This document shows, in pieces, positions 55,201-63,912 of a stretch of DNA of 64,000 nt (positions are counted from its first letter, which is position 1; every line of letters starts with the position of its first letter). The stretch is from Crossaster papposus (Eukaryota; Echinodermata; Asteroidea; Velatida; Solasteridae), in the NCBI GenBank assembly GCA_037893245.1, contig JBAIAA010000746.1, positions 62,001 through 126,000 of the forward strand. The letters run 5' to 3'. Both the position numbers and the translations under genes were made by a program. A model generated the notes under the pieces. It searched no databases and had not been told where the DNA came from. It was given only the letters and a program-made list of their open reading frames with translations.

Positions 55201-58200
55201 CCAAAATGTTATCAGTTTTGTTTGTGTTAATCTTACCTCTCCAGTTGGTAAGATGGAAGTTTCCCGGCGGTCTGTCAAACCCAGGGGAAGACATCCAAGA
55301 CACGGCCATGCGAGAAGTCAAGGAGGAGACGGGACTCCAGACAGGTCAGGCCAAGGAATTTGTTGGGAGGGGGAGTTCAACCTAGGCTTTATCTCCGGCA
55401 CCCGACTTCATGAAACTCGTTGTAACTTACAACGCATCGCAGCACTGCGACCATCTTATCCGTACGATGCGTCGCGCAAGCTGCAATGCGTCCTAAAATT
55501 CATTTCGTACATGTGACGCATTTTAGTTTTAGTTATAGCACAAAAGGGTGCTGTGGACTTCTAACTAATTTGAAATTTCAAGTACAATATTCAAGTTTTA
55601 TTCATATTGACTCCGATGAATGTTCCATTTACAACTTCCAACACATTGTCTCTGTATTATAGTTTCTAAAAAAAAAAAATGTTATGGCATAAAACCGGCT
55701 ATAAAAAGACCTATCTTATTTTACCGACGACCCAAAGCCACGTCGTAACTTATGACGTGTTTCAAACTGTTGTCAAGGAAGTTTTGTGAAATGGATCGTT
55801 CGACGCTTCGCGAGCTGCGATGCGTTACACGTTGTGAATCAAGTTGCGGCGCGTCGCAGCGTTCAGTGAAATAACACCACAATTACCACAATCACCATGA
55901 CCTGCCAATTTATTGTCCGAACGGTTCCATCCCGAAAGTTGTCCAACCTTCTCAAGAGCTCGGCCAAAGGCTGTAAATCCTGCATCTCAAGGAGATCTTG
56001 CTGTGCCTCTCCATCCTCGTCTCTCCTGAAATTGGGGTGTCGCTCTGTTAGCTGTGGCTTGAAGTTGCACAAGTCTATGGGAAGTGGCTGCAGACGCCAC
56101 CACAGATGCGTGTGTAATATGAAGCCGTAGCCATGTAATTCAGACATGGACTAAAATCTGTCAAAGTCGGTTCCAAGTTGGGAAGAGATTTGTTCGGCAA
56201 GTTGAAACATTTTTGATATGTCAACAATGCGTACTATAGACGATGTGCCCTCGTGTGTTTACATCTGTGTTCAAATGTGCCCGGCAGTATGCGCATGCAT
56301 CATGTTTTACATAAATTTGGTTAAGAGATGACATCAGAGGTCACATAATTCAAAGGCGATCTGACCTGCGAGGTCACTCTTTAATCAAATTTTATGTAAA
56401 ACACGATGTGTGCGTATACTGCCGGGCACATTTGAATACAGATGTAAACACGTGACGTCAGCGGGCACATCGTCTATAAACAGCCATAACCTGTAAACAG
56501 AATCTAGGATTTTTGCACCCACCCTAGTAAACCGCAACTTTCGCGAGCGTCATCCACCTGAAATATGAATATTTTTCAAGGTTTCATTTTGAAAGTTTTC
56601 TCCAAATGACAATCAAAACCACTTTTGGTGCTGTCCCATCGTGCCGACTAAGCCCAACGGGCCCATACCGTTTGATTTAAATGACAAGTGATGAAAATCT
56701 CTCTTCAAACAGAAAGATTTTATTTTTGTAAAATGTTTCCACCGTGTCCTCAATGTTTCCATTCCGTCTCCATACCGGGTTCTTACCGCCTACAACGTCC
56801 TCGTACCAGCTAGTGTCACCGTATTGAAGGTTCCCACGCCGGTTCCTTGCCGGTTCCTCGCCGGGTCCTCGCCGGGTCCTCGTCGGGTCCTCGCCGGGTC
56901 CTCACCGGGTCCTCACTGGGTGGGTACCGGCCGCGTACCGCCCGTAACGCACCCATACCGTTCTCTAAACATTTGCTCCATGATGACAACTGGCCTGAGG
57001 GAGAGCAAGGACTGAATGAAGCTTTGACCATTGTCGTCATTTTAATACAGTAAAATATGGAGTCACGGTTTCTGAACGGGCGCAATGTAAAACACACGGC
57101 AACAGGCCGGTATGGAGACGTTATGAGGACGGTGGAACGGTAAGAGGACGTTATTAGGTCGTTAAGAGAGCGGTTGATGGGCCGGTTTGTAGCCGGTATG
57201 AGGCGGTGGGTCAACGTTGAGCGAACGGCGAGAGCCCGGCAAGAACCCGGTACGAGGTCGGTATGAACACGGTAACAACACGTTAGACAAAATATTACAA
57301 GGCAACACCTTTCTCACCGCCCCACAAACGGGTGCATAGCGGCCTTGTACCGTCCTTATATCGTCCTCTTACCGTCCTCTTACCATCGTCCTCTTACCAT
57401 CCTCATACCGGGTTCTCGCCGTTTGGGTACAAGCGAAAGTTTTGGGCATGCTTAAAACTTTCGCTGGGTCTCGCCGGCCACTAGCGGCCCCCCACCGTGT
57501 TCATCGATCGCTCAACGCCCCGCCGTGTGCCCTCAGCGTGTTCCACTGTACGCACGAAATATACCACACGGTGGCTTGGCCGGCGCCATGGGACAGCTAT
57601 TTTAGATTGTCTAAGAAATTACCATGTAATTTGTGAAGTTGGTTATGTATATCCGATTCCATAATCAAGATGCAATAAACAGTATTGTCGAGTCGAGTTC
57701 AGTCATTTTGAAGAAGTGACTCAAGTCGAGTTCAATCATTTTGAAGAAGTGACTCGAGTCCAAGTTAGTGATTTTGAAGAAGATACTCGAGTTGAGTTTG
57801 GTTACTTTGTAGAAGTGACTTGAGTCGAGTTAAGTCGAGAAAAAGTGACTCCAGTCGAGTTCAGTCATTTTGAAGAAGTGACTCGAGTCGAGTCGAGTTT
57901 AGTCATCATTTGTGGCAAAACAGAATCTCCGATCAAGGTGCAATAGACATTTAATTTCTTTATTAAAACTCACAAACTCTCATTTCGACCTCTGTCTCAT
58001 TTTGCCTTTTATTCTTATTAGAATTCCAATCCGTCCTGGCATTCCGCCAGCAGCACAACCACCCGGGGGCCTTCGGCTGCTCCGACATCTATGTCGTCTG
58101 CCGTCTGGCGCCCCTGACCTTTGACCTCCAGCTCTGCCCAGCCGAACTCGAGGACGCGCGCTGGATGAGCGTTGCCGACGTTGCGGCATCGCGGGAGGGT

Positions 58201-58341
58201 CACAGCCCGCTGACACTGAGAATGAGCCAACTGGCCCTGCGTGGTCTTCGGGAAGGGTTCAACTGCGTCGACATAGCTATCGATGAGTTGCCGTCTGTCT
58301 ATAATGGCACGTACAAGCTCTTCCACAGGCCGCTCGTCTGA
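48979..58341 (+). CDS. NUDT6: NUDT6-type Nudix hydrolase, spliced, 5 coding exons
   Basis: The coding sequence joins 48979-49222, 51378-51581, 53796-53851, 55245-55344 and 58022-58341, giving 307 codons plus TGA (human NUDT6 is 316 aa). Intron phases are 1,1,0,1 and all fit. Residues 1-45 are rich in Arg, Lys and Ser without acids, like a mitochondrial presequence. Residues 51-149 match the NUDT6 N-terminal domain ([36 protein letters not shown]). The Nudix box G-x5-E-x7-REVKEETGL runs from residue 177 to 199 with all metal-binding Glu present. The end matches NUDT6 ([18 protein letters not shown]-like, [16 protein letters not shown]). Family knowledge: Nudix enzymes cleave nucleoside diphosphates linked to a moiety X; the physiological substrate of NUDT6 is not settled. 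In vertebrates NUDT6 is antisense to FGF2; no FGF coding sequence was seen here. Confidence 0.95.
49317..49550. mobile_element. family B MITE in NUDT6 intron 1
   Basis: TTAA at 49313-49316 and 49551-49554; ends CCAGTTCGCGCCGG and CCGGCGCAAACTGG. It begins 94 bp after the exon 1 donor. Confidence 0.87.
49560..49800. repeat. 33-bp minisatellite, block 1, about 7 units
   Basis: Unit GTGACTTGAGTCGAGTTCAG followed by TCATTTTGAAGAA. The minus strand reads [11 protein letters not shown] repeatedly. Confidence 0.93.
49801..50001. mobile_element. palindromic MITE inserted in the 33-bp minisatellite
   Basis: Ends TAACGCTCGGTTCAGACAGG and CCTGTCTGAACCGAGCGTTA, continuing inward as CGTTCCACAGTCGCGCC and its inverse (about 37 bp). 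201 bp. Confidence 0.88.
50002..51090. repeat. 33-bp minisatellite, block 2, about 33 units
   Basis: Same unit with GTAGAA/GAAGAA and GACTAAAGT variants. It decays towards 51090. The same unit reappears at 57685-57905 in intron 4. Confidence 0.94.
51378..51581 (+). CDS. NUDT6: NUDT6 coding exon 2 (N-terminal domain)
   Basis: The exon is 204 nt, with acceptor TTTTACCAG and donor GTGAGA. It encodes [36 protein letters not shown], then [20 protein letters not shown]. This is the hallmark linker of the NUDT6 family just before the Nudix fold. It lies 290 bp after the 33-bp minisatellite; a truncated family B MITE begins about 40 bp after its donor. Confidence 0.95.
51623..51835. mobile_element. 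family B MITE, left tip lost, in NUDT6 intron 2
   Basis: Right end CATCCGGCGCGAACTGG and TTAA at 51836-51839. Confidence 0.8.
51861..52263. mobile_element. family H MITE
   Basis: Ends TTGAGGGTTTCTTGTGGCAA and TTTTGCCAGAACA with GACGGAACTGGGCA boxes. Confidence 0.75.
52411..52768. mobile_element. family A MITE in NUDT6 intron 2
   Basis: TTAA at 52407-52410 and 52769-52772. 358 bp, close to full length. Confidence 0.87.
52773..53362. other. no exon seen
   Basis: NUDT6 intron 2. 52905-53010 repeats GAGTACTTG / CAAGTAGT-type words in both orientations. Confidence 0.4.
53363..53712. mobile_element. family A MITE in NUDT6 intron 2
   Basis: TTAA at 53359-53362 and 53713-53716. It ends 83 bp before the exon 3 acceptor. 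Confidence 0.87.
53796..53851 (+). CDS. NUDT6: NUDT6 coding exon 3 (first Nudix strands)
   Basis: The exon is 56 nt with acceptor TTTGTTGCAG and donor GTAAGA. It completes the Gly codon of VAG and encodes [18 protein letters not shown], equivalent to AVFDESTRKILVVQDRNK of human NUDT6. It ends in phase 0. Confidence 0.94.
53975..54376 (-). mobile_element. tRNA-derived SINE in NUDT6 intron 3, split by a MITE
   Basis: On the minus strand: GGAGTCGGGTTGGCGTA (A-box TGGCGTAGCGGTT after joining), B-box GGGTTCAAATCC, then a body with GGGTTTTCCCCAGATTATTC and GGGTTTTCCTCCCACCTC. This body type is found in many marine invertebrate SINEs. Confidence 0.8.
54151..54346. mobile_element. MITE nested in the SINE head
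   Basis: Ends CAGGCCCGTACGCA and TGCGTACGGGCCTG; TACGC flanks both sides (54144-54148 region and 54348-54352), probably the target duplication. It disrupts the A-box arm of the SINE. Confidence 0.78.
54813..55072. mobile_element. family B MITE with an internal duplication, NUDT6 intron 3
   Basis: TTAA at 54809-54812; ends CCAGTTAGCGCCGG and CCCGGCCCGAACTGG. The GGAAATGTCTGTCGGCAGC-AAGCAAGG core is present twice. Confidence 0.8.
55245..55344 (+). CDS. NUDT6: NUDT6 coding exon 4 (Nudix box)
   Basis: The exon is 100 nt with acceptor TACCTCTCCAG and donor GTCAGG. It encodes [17 protein letters not shown], then [16 protein letters not shown]. This is a complete Nudix signature, including the three catalytic or metal-binding Glu of REVKEE. 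Compared with vertebrate NUDT6 it is one residue shorter before WKFPGG. Confidence 0.96.
55375..55870. other. region with GCATCGCAG-type inverted words, NUDT6 intron 4
   Basis: AACGCATCGCAGC near 55429 faces GCTGCGATGCGTTAC near 55813, and CGTCGC words recur; perhaps a decayed MITE ending just before the exon 1 duplicate. Confidence 0.4.
55871..56030 (+). pseudogene. partial duplicate of NUDT6 coding exon 1, in intron 4
   Basis: Bases 55897-56030 align with 48979-49112 without a gap, 7 differences in 134 (about 95%), same strand; the similarity extends some 15-25 bp upstream with small gaps. After 56030 the copies diverge completely. The frame stays open to 56130 but the NUDT6 N-domain sequence and the donor are missing, so it cannot replace exon 1. 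On the minus strand both copies also read openly (see findings). Confidence 0.85.
56235..56478. mobile_element. family E MITE, copy 3
   Basis: Ends TATAGACGATGTGCCCTCG and GGGCACATCGTCTATA. Confidence 0.82.
56750..57430. repeat. degenerate CCGGGTCCTC / GAGGACGGTA repeat region, inverted
   Basis: 56755-56960 repeats CCGGGTCCTCGC-like words; 57090-57260 carries the reverse complement (GAGGACGGT, GAACGGTAAG, CCGGTATGAGG); 57330-57420 returns to TACCGTCCTCTTACC. GC-rich island in intron 4 of NUDT6. Confidence 0.75.
57685..57905. repeat. 33-bp minisatellite, third block, about 6 units
   Basis: Same unit as 49560-51090, 6.6 kb downstream, in intron 4 and ending 116 bp before exon 5. Confidence 0.88.
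58022..58341 (+). CDS. NUDT6: NUDT6 coding exon 5 (C-terminal half, stop)
   Basis: The exon starts after TTATTCTTATTAG, completes a Glu codon and encodes [66 protein letters not shown] and TGA. GC content jumps sharply inside the exon relative to its flanks. It is the terminal coding exon and ends 40 bp before a TTAA-flanked MITE. Confidence 0.96.
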
Positions 58342-58381
58342 TATCTCAGGAAGATGACCGTTACTTATGCAGTATATTTAA

Positions 58382-58769
58382 AGGGTTCGTATACGTTTGG
58401 TAATTACTCCAAAAATGAATGGCAATACAAACTTACTTGGTAAGAAGTAGAGCAGCTTTGGATAGTATAATGCATTTTTTGAAACTTTTCACTTCGAAGT
58501 ACTGCAGTTATGGAAAAGGATATCACTTGTTATCCCCAAAAATTTGAATCTGAGAAACGTTACTGCAGTGACGTTTCTCAGAGTGTGTATTCAAATGCAG
58601 ATTATTCTTCCTGCATGGACAAAACCGCCTCATGAATTTTGGCAATATCTCAAAATCGCTACCACCTTTTGAAATGAAATATTTACAGGTTAGTTTTATT
58701 GTATATATCTATAACTATATAGGATTGAAACAAACAGTGGGTTCCAATTACCAAACGTATACGATCCCT
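58382..58769. mobile_element. TTAA MITE just after the NUDT6 stop
   Basis: TTAA at 58378-58381 and 58770-58773; ends AGGGTTCGTATACGTTTGGT and CCAAACGTATACGATCCCT. 388 bp. Not related to family A in its interior, but the same target and AGG tip. Confidence 0.85.
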
Positions 58770-58773
58770 TTAA

Positions 58774-59213
58774 ACAGTGCAGTGGAATTTATTTTTTGAA
58801 TAAATTCTCAAAACTACAAAATTACAAAATATACATTTGCAAACATCAACAAAATAAATGACCAAATTATCACAAAATACTTTACTGGACTGTTAGGGAA
58901 TGGCAGTCTGAAGCATCCTGTAAAATAATGGATTCTGGTGTGCTGACATTTTCAAGTAAAATTGTAATTTTGTATCATTTTCTTTTCAATTGATTACACA
59001 TCTGTGAAGGGGTACGACTGATTCTCAGACCTTACAATTCCCCAACCTCTACAAATTGCTTCATCTTAAGTTGGGTCAGGGTACCTGACTACAAGAACAT
59101 TTTTCCAACATCTACGAACCAAAAAACAATATTTGCTATAACATACTAACCTCATTTATTCCATTTATAAAAATGACCACAAAAGCAAAAACATTTCCTT
59201 ACTTATGCTTTCA
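58774..59213. other. no gene seen
   Basis: AT-rich, holds the two AATAAA sites at 58799 and 58853. Probably the end of the NUDT6 transcript. Confidence 0.4.
58799..58804 (+). terminator. candidate poly(A) signal for NUDT6
   Basis: AATAAA 458 bp after the stop, with a second one at 58853-58858. Both lie just beyond the MITE at 58382-58769, so that element would form most of the 3' UTR. No transcript evidence. Confidence 0.4.
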
Positions 59214-60099
59214 GGGGCCGATTTCACGAAATGCTAAGACGCGTCTTGGGAAGAGTAACTCGTCCTAACTCGCGACTCGTCCTAGAATCGATTTCACCAA
59301 AGTTAAGACGGGTTCAAAAATCCTTACTTCCTTAGCAACACGGCTGAACTTGTCTTAACTTAAGATATGTCCGAGGGTCGTGTTATCTCAAATAACCAGT
59401 TCGCGCCGGAGGACGTATATAAACGCATTGTTTTCCCAAGATTCAAAACAGATGACGCATAAACACGCCACGAGCAAGGCTGGAATTGTCTGTCAGCAGC
59501 GAGCAAGGCTGGAAATGCGTGGGTGTGCTTCTCTGTACTATTGGCCTAAACCTGCCTCGGATCGAGTTTCGTTAATAATAATCCCGCGCCTCGGCTCGGT
59601 GATGTTAAAATAATCCCGGCGTGAACTGGTTAATACGTGCGTAGTGTTAATTTGTATATATATCGTCTAAAAATAATTGCAATATCTTCTCGTTATTAAG
59701 ACGAATGTCTGTGTAGAGATATAGTTTCGAAGAAGATTTTTGATACGTGAGTATAGTTTTAAAAACATGAATTATTTATATGCCAACAACTCGTCGACTC
59801 TGTCGTATACGGTATAGAATGTGCTGAACTACCGTACGTTATTGTAGTGCGCAGACTGGTTTTTTTTATGGTAAAAGTTTGTGTGCTATATGGAAGTTGG
59901 TTTGCGCGTTTCTTTTCAACGACTGTTTTTCACTAGCGGTAAAAACAAACATGAAACAGCCATCAAATTGGTAGTTGCGATGCGTCTTTCATAAGATGGG
60001 TTTATTTAAATCGATCTTAGGACACGTCTTAGCCAAGATCGATCGTCCTAACTCCTGAGATGAGTCATAAGTTGAGATGAGTTTTGTGAAATCGGCCCC
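59214..60099. mobile_element. family D inverted-repeat element carrying a family B MITE
   Basis: Ends GGGGCCGATTTCACGAAA and TTTGTGAAATCGGCCCC. Subterminal AAGACGCGTCTTG and GACACGTCTTAGCC, GTCCTAACTC words in both arms. Without the insert about 650 bp. Confidence 0.8.
59396..59629. mobile_element. family B MITE nested in family D
   Basis: Ends CCAGTTCGCGCCGG and CCCGGCGTGAACTGG, right TTAA 59630-59633. Confidence 0.85.
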
Positions 60100-60890
60100 G
60101 AGTATTAGACCATCGGATGTTTGCTAAAACTGTTGCTATTTTCTGAATTCCATGATGCCCACTGATGCAGCACAAGGATATTGGCAGAGAGAAGGTTTCA
60201 AGGGTTTAGATTCCAAATATAAATGTTGCTTAACTGTAAAACTGCATATTTCTTGAATATATACACTGCTACAAATAGTATTCTTGTAATCTTATTTCAA
60301 GAAATATTTTCTTGCCTCGCTCCCTAAAAACAATCATAGGGAATGAGACAAGAAATTATTTCTTGAAACAAGAAGTATTTTTTTATATCAAGAAATGTTA
60401 GAAAAATAATTGTTGGCGGTGTATAATAATTGTGAGTGTATCTATGATGGAAAACAGTGGGCGGAGACTAGCTGCAGGCTGATTCTAGTGGTGAACATAT
60501 TTTACACTTTCTATTTAGGCCTTGTTGTTTATAATGCAGTGAAAGAGGCTGGTCACTTTTTTTTCTATTAGTGGATTCCGGGCCAAAATACGACATTTTG
60601 TATCTTTTCTCTAAAACTTAGATCTTTCTCTCTTTTCAAATTAAAAAAATAAACATGCTTGACTTTTGACAAGCAAAGTCGTTTGTTGGCATTTTTATAA
60701 TTTTTTTTACAAAATTGTAGTTAACATTTTGTGGTGCAAAATGGACACCATGCTTTGAACAATTTGGGTGATCTTCCCATGGTTTAGTTTTGCAAGTCCT
60801 CAGAAACCACGAAGAACGTTATTACGCTCAACATCAAAGGACTTAATCGCGTGTCCAATGGCTGCATTTCAACAAAGCAACAACACTGCT
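60100..60890. other. no gene seen; hairpin-forming CAAGAAAT sequence
   Basis: 60281-60400 has TTTCAAGAAATATTTTCTTG and AAGAAATTATTTCTTGAAAC arms that can pair. No exon supported. Confidence 0.45.
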
Positions 60891-61134
60891 GGGGCCAATT
60901 TCATAGAGCTGCTAAGCACAAAAATTTGCTTAGCACAAAAAAAGTCTTGCTCATTAAAAACAGGTTACCAGCCAAAATTATACCTGTTTTTCATGCTAAG
61001 CAAAAAAACAGCTGATTATCAATCCAAAACAATAAATATCACGTGAAAATTTGGTCTGTAACCTTGTTTTTGCCAAGGACGAATTGTCATGCTAAGCAAA
61101 TTTGGGTGCTTAGCAGCTCTATGAAATTGGCCCC
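60891..61134. mobile_element. family C MITE
   Basis: Ends GGGGCCAATTTCATAGAGCT and AGCTCTATGAAATTGGCCCC, flanked by CTG/CAG-type bases. Confidence 0.85.
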
Positions 61135-61170
61135 TGGTCAAACAAGCACATACAAGGTACATGAAGTTAA

Positions 61171-61404
61171 CCAGTTCACGCCGGAGGGCGTATATACCCG
61201 CACAGTTTTTCCTAGATTCAAAACGAATGACGCATAAACACGTCGCGAGCCGGAAATGTCTGTCGGCAGCGAGCAAGGCTGGAAATGTCATGGGTGTGCT
61301 TCCGGTACCATCGGCCTGATCCGGCCGCCTCTGATAGAGTTTTGTTAAAAACAATCCCGTGCCCTCGGCTCTGTGAATGTTACAATAATCCTGGCACGAA
61401 CTGG
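61171..61404. mobile_element. family B MITE
   Basis: TTAA at 61167-61170 and 61405-61408; ends CCAGTTCACGCCGG and CCTGGCACGAACTGG. Confidence 0.84.
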
Positions 61405-61428
61405 TTAAGAATCTTATGGATCAATTGT

Positions 61429-61486
61429 TAAAAATAATCCCGTGCCTCGGCTCGGTGAATGTTTCAATAATCCCGGCGCAAACTGG
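61429..61486. mobile_element. family B MITE fragment
   Basis: A second copy of the family B end followed by the same TTAAGAATCT flank as at 61405, so the end plus flank was duplicated in tandem. Confidence 0.75.
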
Positions 61487-61558
61487 TTAAGAATCTATAT
61501 AAGGCCATACCAATATTCAGTGTCACCATTACATGTTATATTGGGAGATTGAATTTCA

Positions 61559-61804
61559 GGGGCCAATTTCCTAGAGCTGCCAAGCAAAAAAACTTGCTTA
61601 GCACAATAAAGTCTTGCTAATTAAAAAAAAAAGGTTACCAGCCAAAATTATACGGTTTTTCATGCTAAGCAAAATAAACCAGCTGATTATCAATCCAGAA
61701 CAATAAAGATCAGGTGAAAATTTGGTCTGTAACCTTGTTTTTGCCAAGGACAAATTGTCATGCTAAGCAAATTTGTGTGCTTAGCAGCTTTATGAAATTG
61801 GCCC
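61559..61804. mobile_element. family C MITE
   Basis: Ends GGGGCCAATTTCCTAGAGCT and TTTATGAAATTGGCCCC. Very close in sequence to 60891-61134. Confidence 0.84.
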
Positions 61805-61997
61805 CAGGTGGTATGCAGGAGACAAGATAATTTACGTTGAACTTTAAAATACGCCATACACATCGCCGTTGCTGTTTCTAATCAGGATATGGGGAGTGAG
61901 TTTCCCACACAGGGCTTACTATTGGAAAAGATTTTGAAAAAAAATTAAAAATTGGGAGACGCGTACAAGTATTTGATGACAATACATGTATCCCTTG

Positions 61998-62099
61998 AAA
62001 ACTTCGGACAGGTCAGTTAAAGGATACTTTAAAAATACCACCCCCCAAATCCACCCATTCATGATAATTCAAGCAATTACCAATGGTGTATCCTACCTA
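61998..62099. mobile_element. family A MITE, right end only
   Basis: Runs from AACTTCGGACAGGTCAGTTA to GGTGTATCCTACCT. A separate left tip (AGTAGTATACACCATT) lies at 62116. Confidence 0.7.
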
Positions 62100-62539
62100 T
62101 ACAGTTTCAGGTTAAAGTAGTATACACCATTTTCTTTTGCTGTAAACACAGCACAAGTATGTCTGTAAACGCCTTATTTTCAAAGGATCCCTTGTTAACA
62201 GGACATGCATGTACAGTACGTCATCTCTTCAAAACACTGCCAATTCCAATCTGTGAGGACTGGCATCAAATTATTATCAAGAGGAAACGACTATTACGAC
62301 TGTTCCCGCTAGCCTGCTCATCAAGTTGTTTCTGGCCTGTGGCTTTCAGACGTTTCCTCACTGGGGATTTCCACACTGTGACGTTAGTCGTCTGCTTGAA
62401 TGTACATGTACACGTATCGCGTGGTCTTTATTTGGAAACGATGAGACTGTCTAGGAGTCGGACTTAGAAAATTGCAAGTAATGTTGCTTATTTGTGTCAC
62501 GTAAATTACTTCATTTTTTTATTTTCATGAATCAATATA

Positions 62540-62978
62540 TGTGACCCGCTCTGTGAAAATGAGTCAGATGTCGCACAGCGCGCTTACGAGATTTGGGTGG
62601 TTGAACGTAAAGAGGGGGGTTTTCGTACGAAAATTCAATATTCCTATTTCATGATTTTCACCTTAGGATCTATATTTTCAATTTCTACATTAAAACATGC
62701 TGAATTAAATCAGATTTAGTGAGAAAAACCGGTTTTGTATTTTATTGCATAAAACGGAAATTATTTTTTTAATGCATGATTTCTCATAAATGGGGTTTTT
62801 AGATTTCGCAAAATCGTCAAAATTATCGTCAAAATCGGTGTATCACAAGAACGCAACATGCTATACAGACCTCCCACATATATCAAATTAAAGAGGACAG
62901 TGCACTCTTTCTAATAGTATACATAACTCTGTTTGTCAATTTTTCGACCTCTGACTCATTTTCACAGAGCAGGTCATA
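62540..62978. mobile_element. inverted-repeat element, TGTGACCCGCTCTGTGAAAA ends
   Basis: Right end TTTTCACAGAGCAGGTCATA. Inner boxes TGAGTCAGATGTCG and CGACCTCTGACTCA. 439 bp. Same plan as the elements at 23477, 27957 and 32741. Confidence 0.82.
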
Positions 62979-63520
62979 TTAAACAAATAAAAATGTATAT
63001 GGTTTCAGTAGCCCAAACATGCATTTGAAGACAATTTCCCTTGTGGTGCCCCTCGGCTCCTCAAAATTGGCCCCAGATTTTGAACTATCCCTATCGGCCG
63101 CAACACAGATTTGCCTGTTTTTGTGACATACACTGATAAATAGTTTCAGGCTTGTAAACAAAGAAGTGCATCCCAGTGGGTCGATTAAGGGGACATTTCA
63201 GACAGTCCCATGTGCCCTTTCTAGGGCTTTCTCTGTTTGAACACTACCTAATCCTTCCTGTATTGGCTCCAGAATTCTGTAGTGACTAACCCTTGTTGCA
63301 GACAGCAGTGTTTGGGACCTACATGTACCCCGAGGGACTTGTCTCACCTGAACATAGTTCAGAAAGAGACCATGCAATCAAAAATTGGTCTTCTATTTCA
63401 ATCAAACTTCAGCCATGGATGCAACATTGTAACCTTCATATCATGGTTGTGTTGAAGGTCAAGTACTGGAGTCAAAGGTCATTTGAGGTTCAGTTCTAAA
63501 ACGGGCCTAAGGCCGTGTCC
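62979..63520. other. no confident gene; possible exon-like sequence at 63301
   Basis: A CTTGTTGCAG acceptor-like site ends at 63300 and is followed by an open frame to 63496 (TAVFGTYMYPEGLVSPEH). No homology recognised and no donor partner found. Confidence 0.25.
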
Positions 63521-63660
63521 GAAACGGGTGTCTAGAGCTAGAGCTACGGCTATTGTCTGCGTCGGCCATTTTGTAGCGCTGTCCGAAATGCCGTCTAGAG
63601 CTACAGCTACGGCTACAACGTCACACAAATCTAGCCGTAAAAGAAGTTGTCTAGCTCAGG
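63521..63660. repeat. GTCTAGAGCTA-type direct repeats
   Basis: GTCCGAAACGGGTGTCTAGA and GTCCGAAATGCCGTCTAGA each precede an AGCTACGGCTA segment, two imperfect copies about 65 bp apart. Confidence 0.6.
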
Positions 63661-63912
63661 CAAAACAAAAGGGCGGCAGCACTAACGTTAATCTTGGAGC
63701 AAATTTTCGTTTATTTTTCAATGATAGTGCATTGAATTGAAAATAAAAGATCGACAAATAGGGCCTACGTCATTTTATCAGGTATTTCGACTGGCTGTAA
63801 ACAAACATTGCGTAACATCTAGCAGACGATAATTGTTGTAAATTCTTACATCGTAATTTTGCAAACACTAATAAAGTTAATGCATGTGATGTCACACGCG
63901 CTACGCGTACGC

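Noticed and set aside
48950-58341. FGF2 on the opposite strand of NUDT6, as in vertebrates
   Set aside because: No FGF-like coding sequence was found on the minus strand in or near the gene.
62159-62467. 102-aa plus-strand frame (MSVNALFSKDPLL)
   Set aside because: No recognised family, no splice context, and it lies between MITEs; its length is not exceptional for this amount of sequence.
63301-63496. Possible exon after a CTTGTTGCAG acceptor
   Set aside because: Not listed as a gene: no donor, no homology and no partner exon in the window. RNA evidence would be needed.
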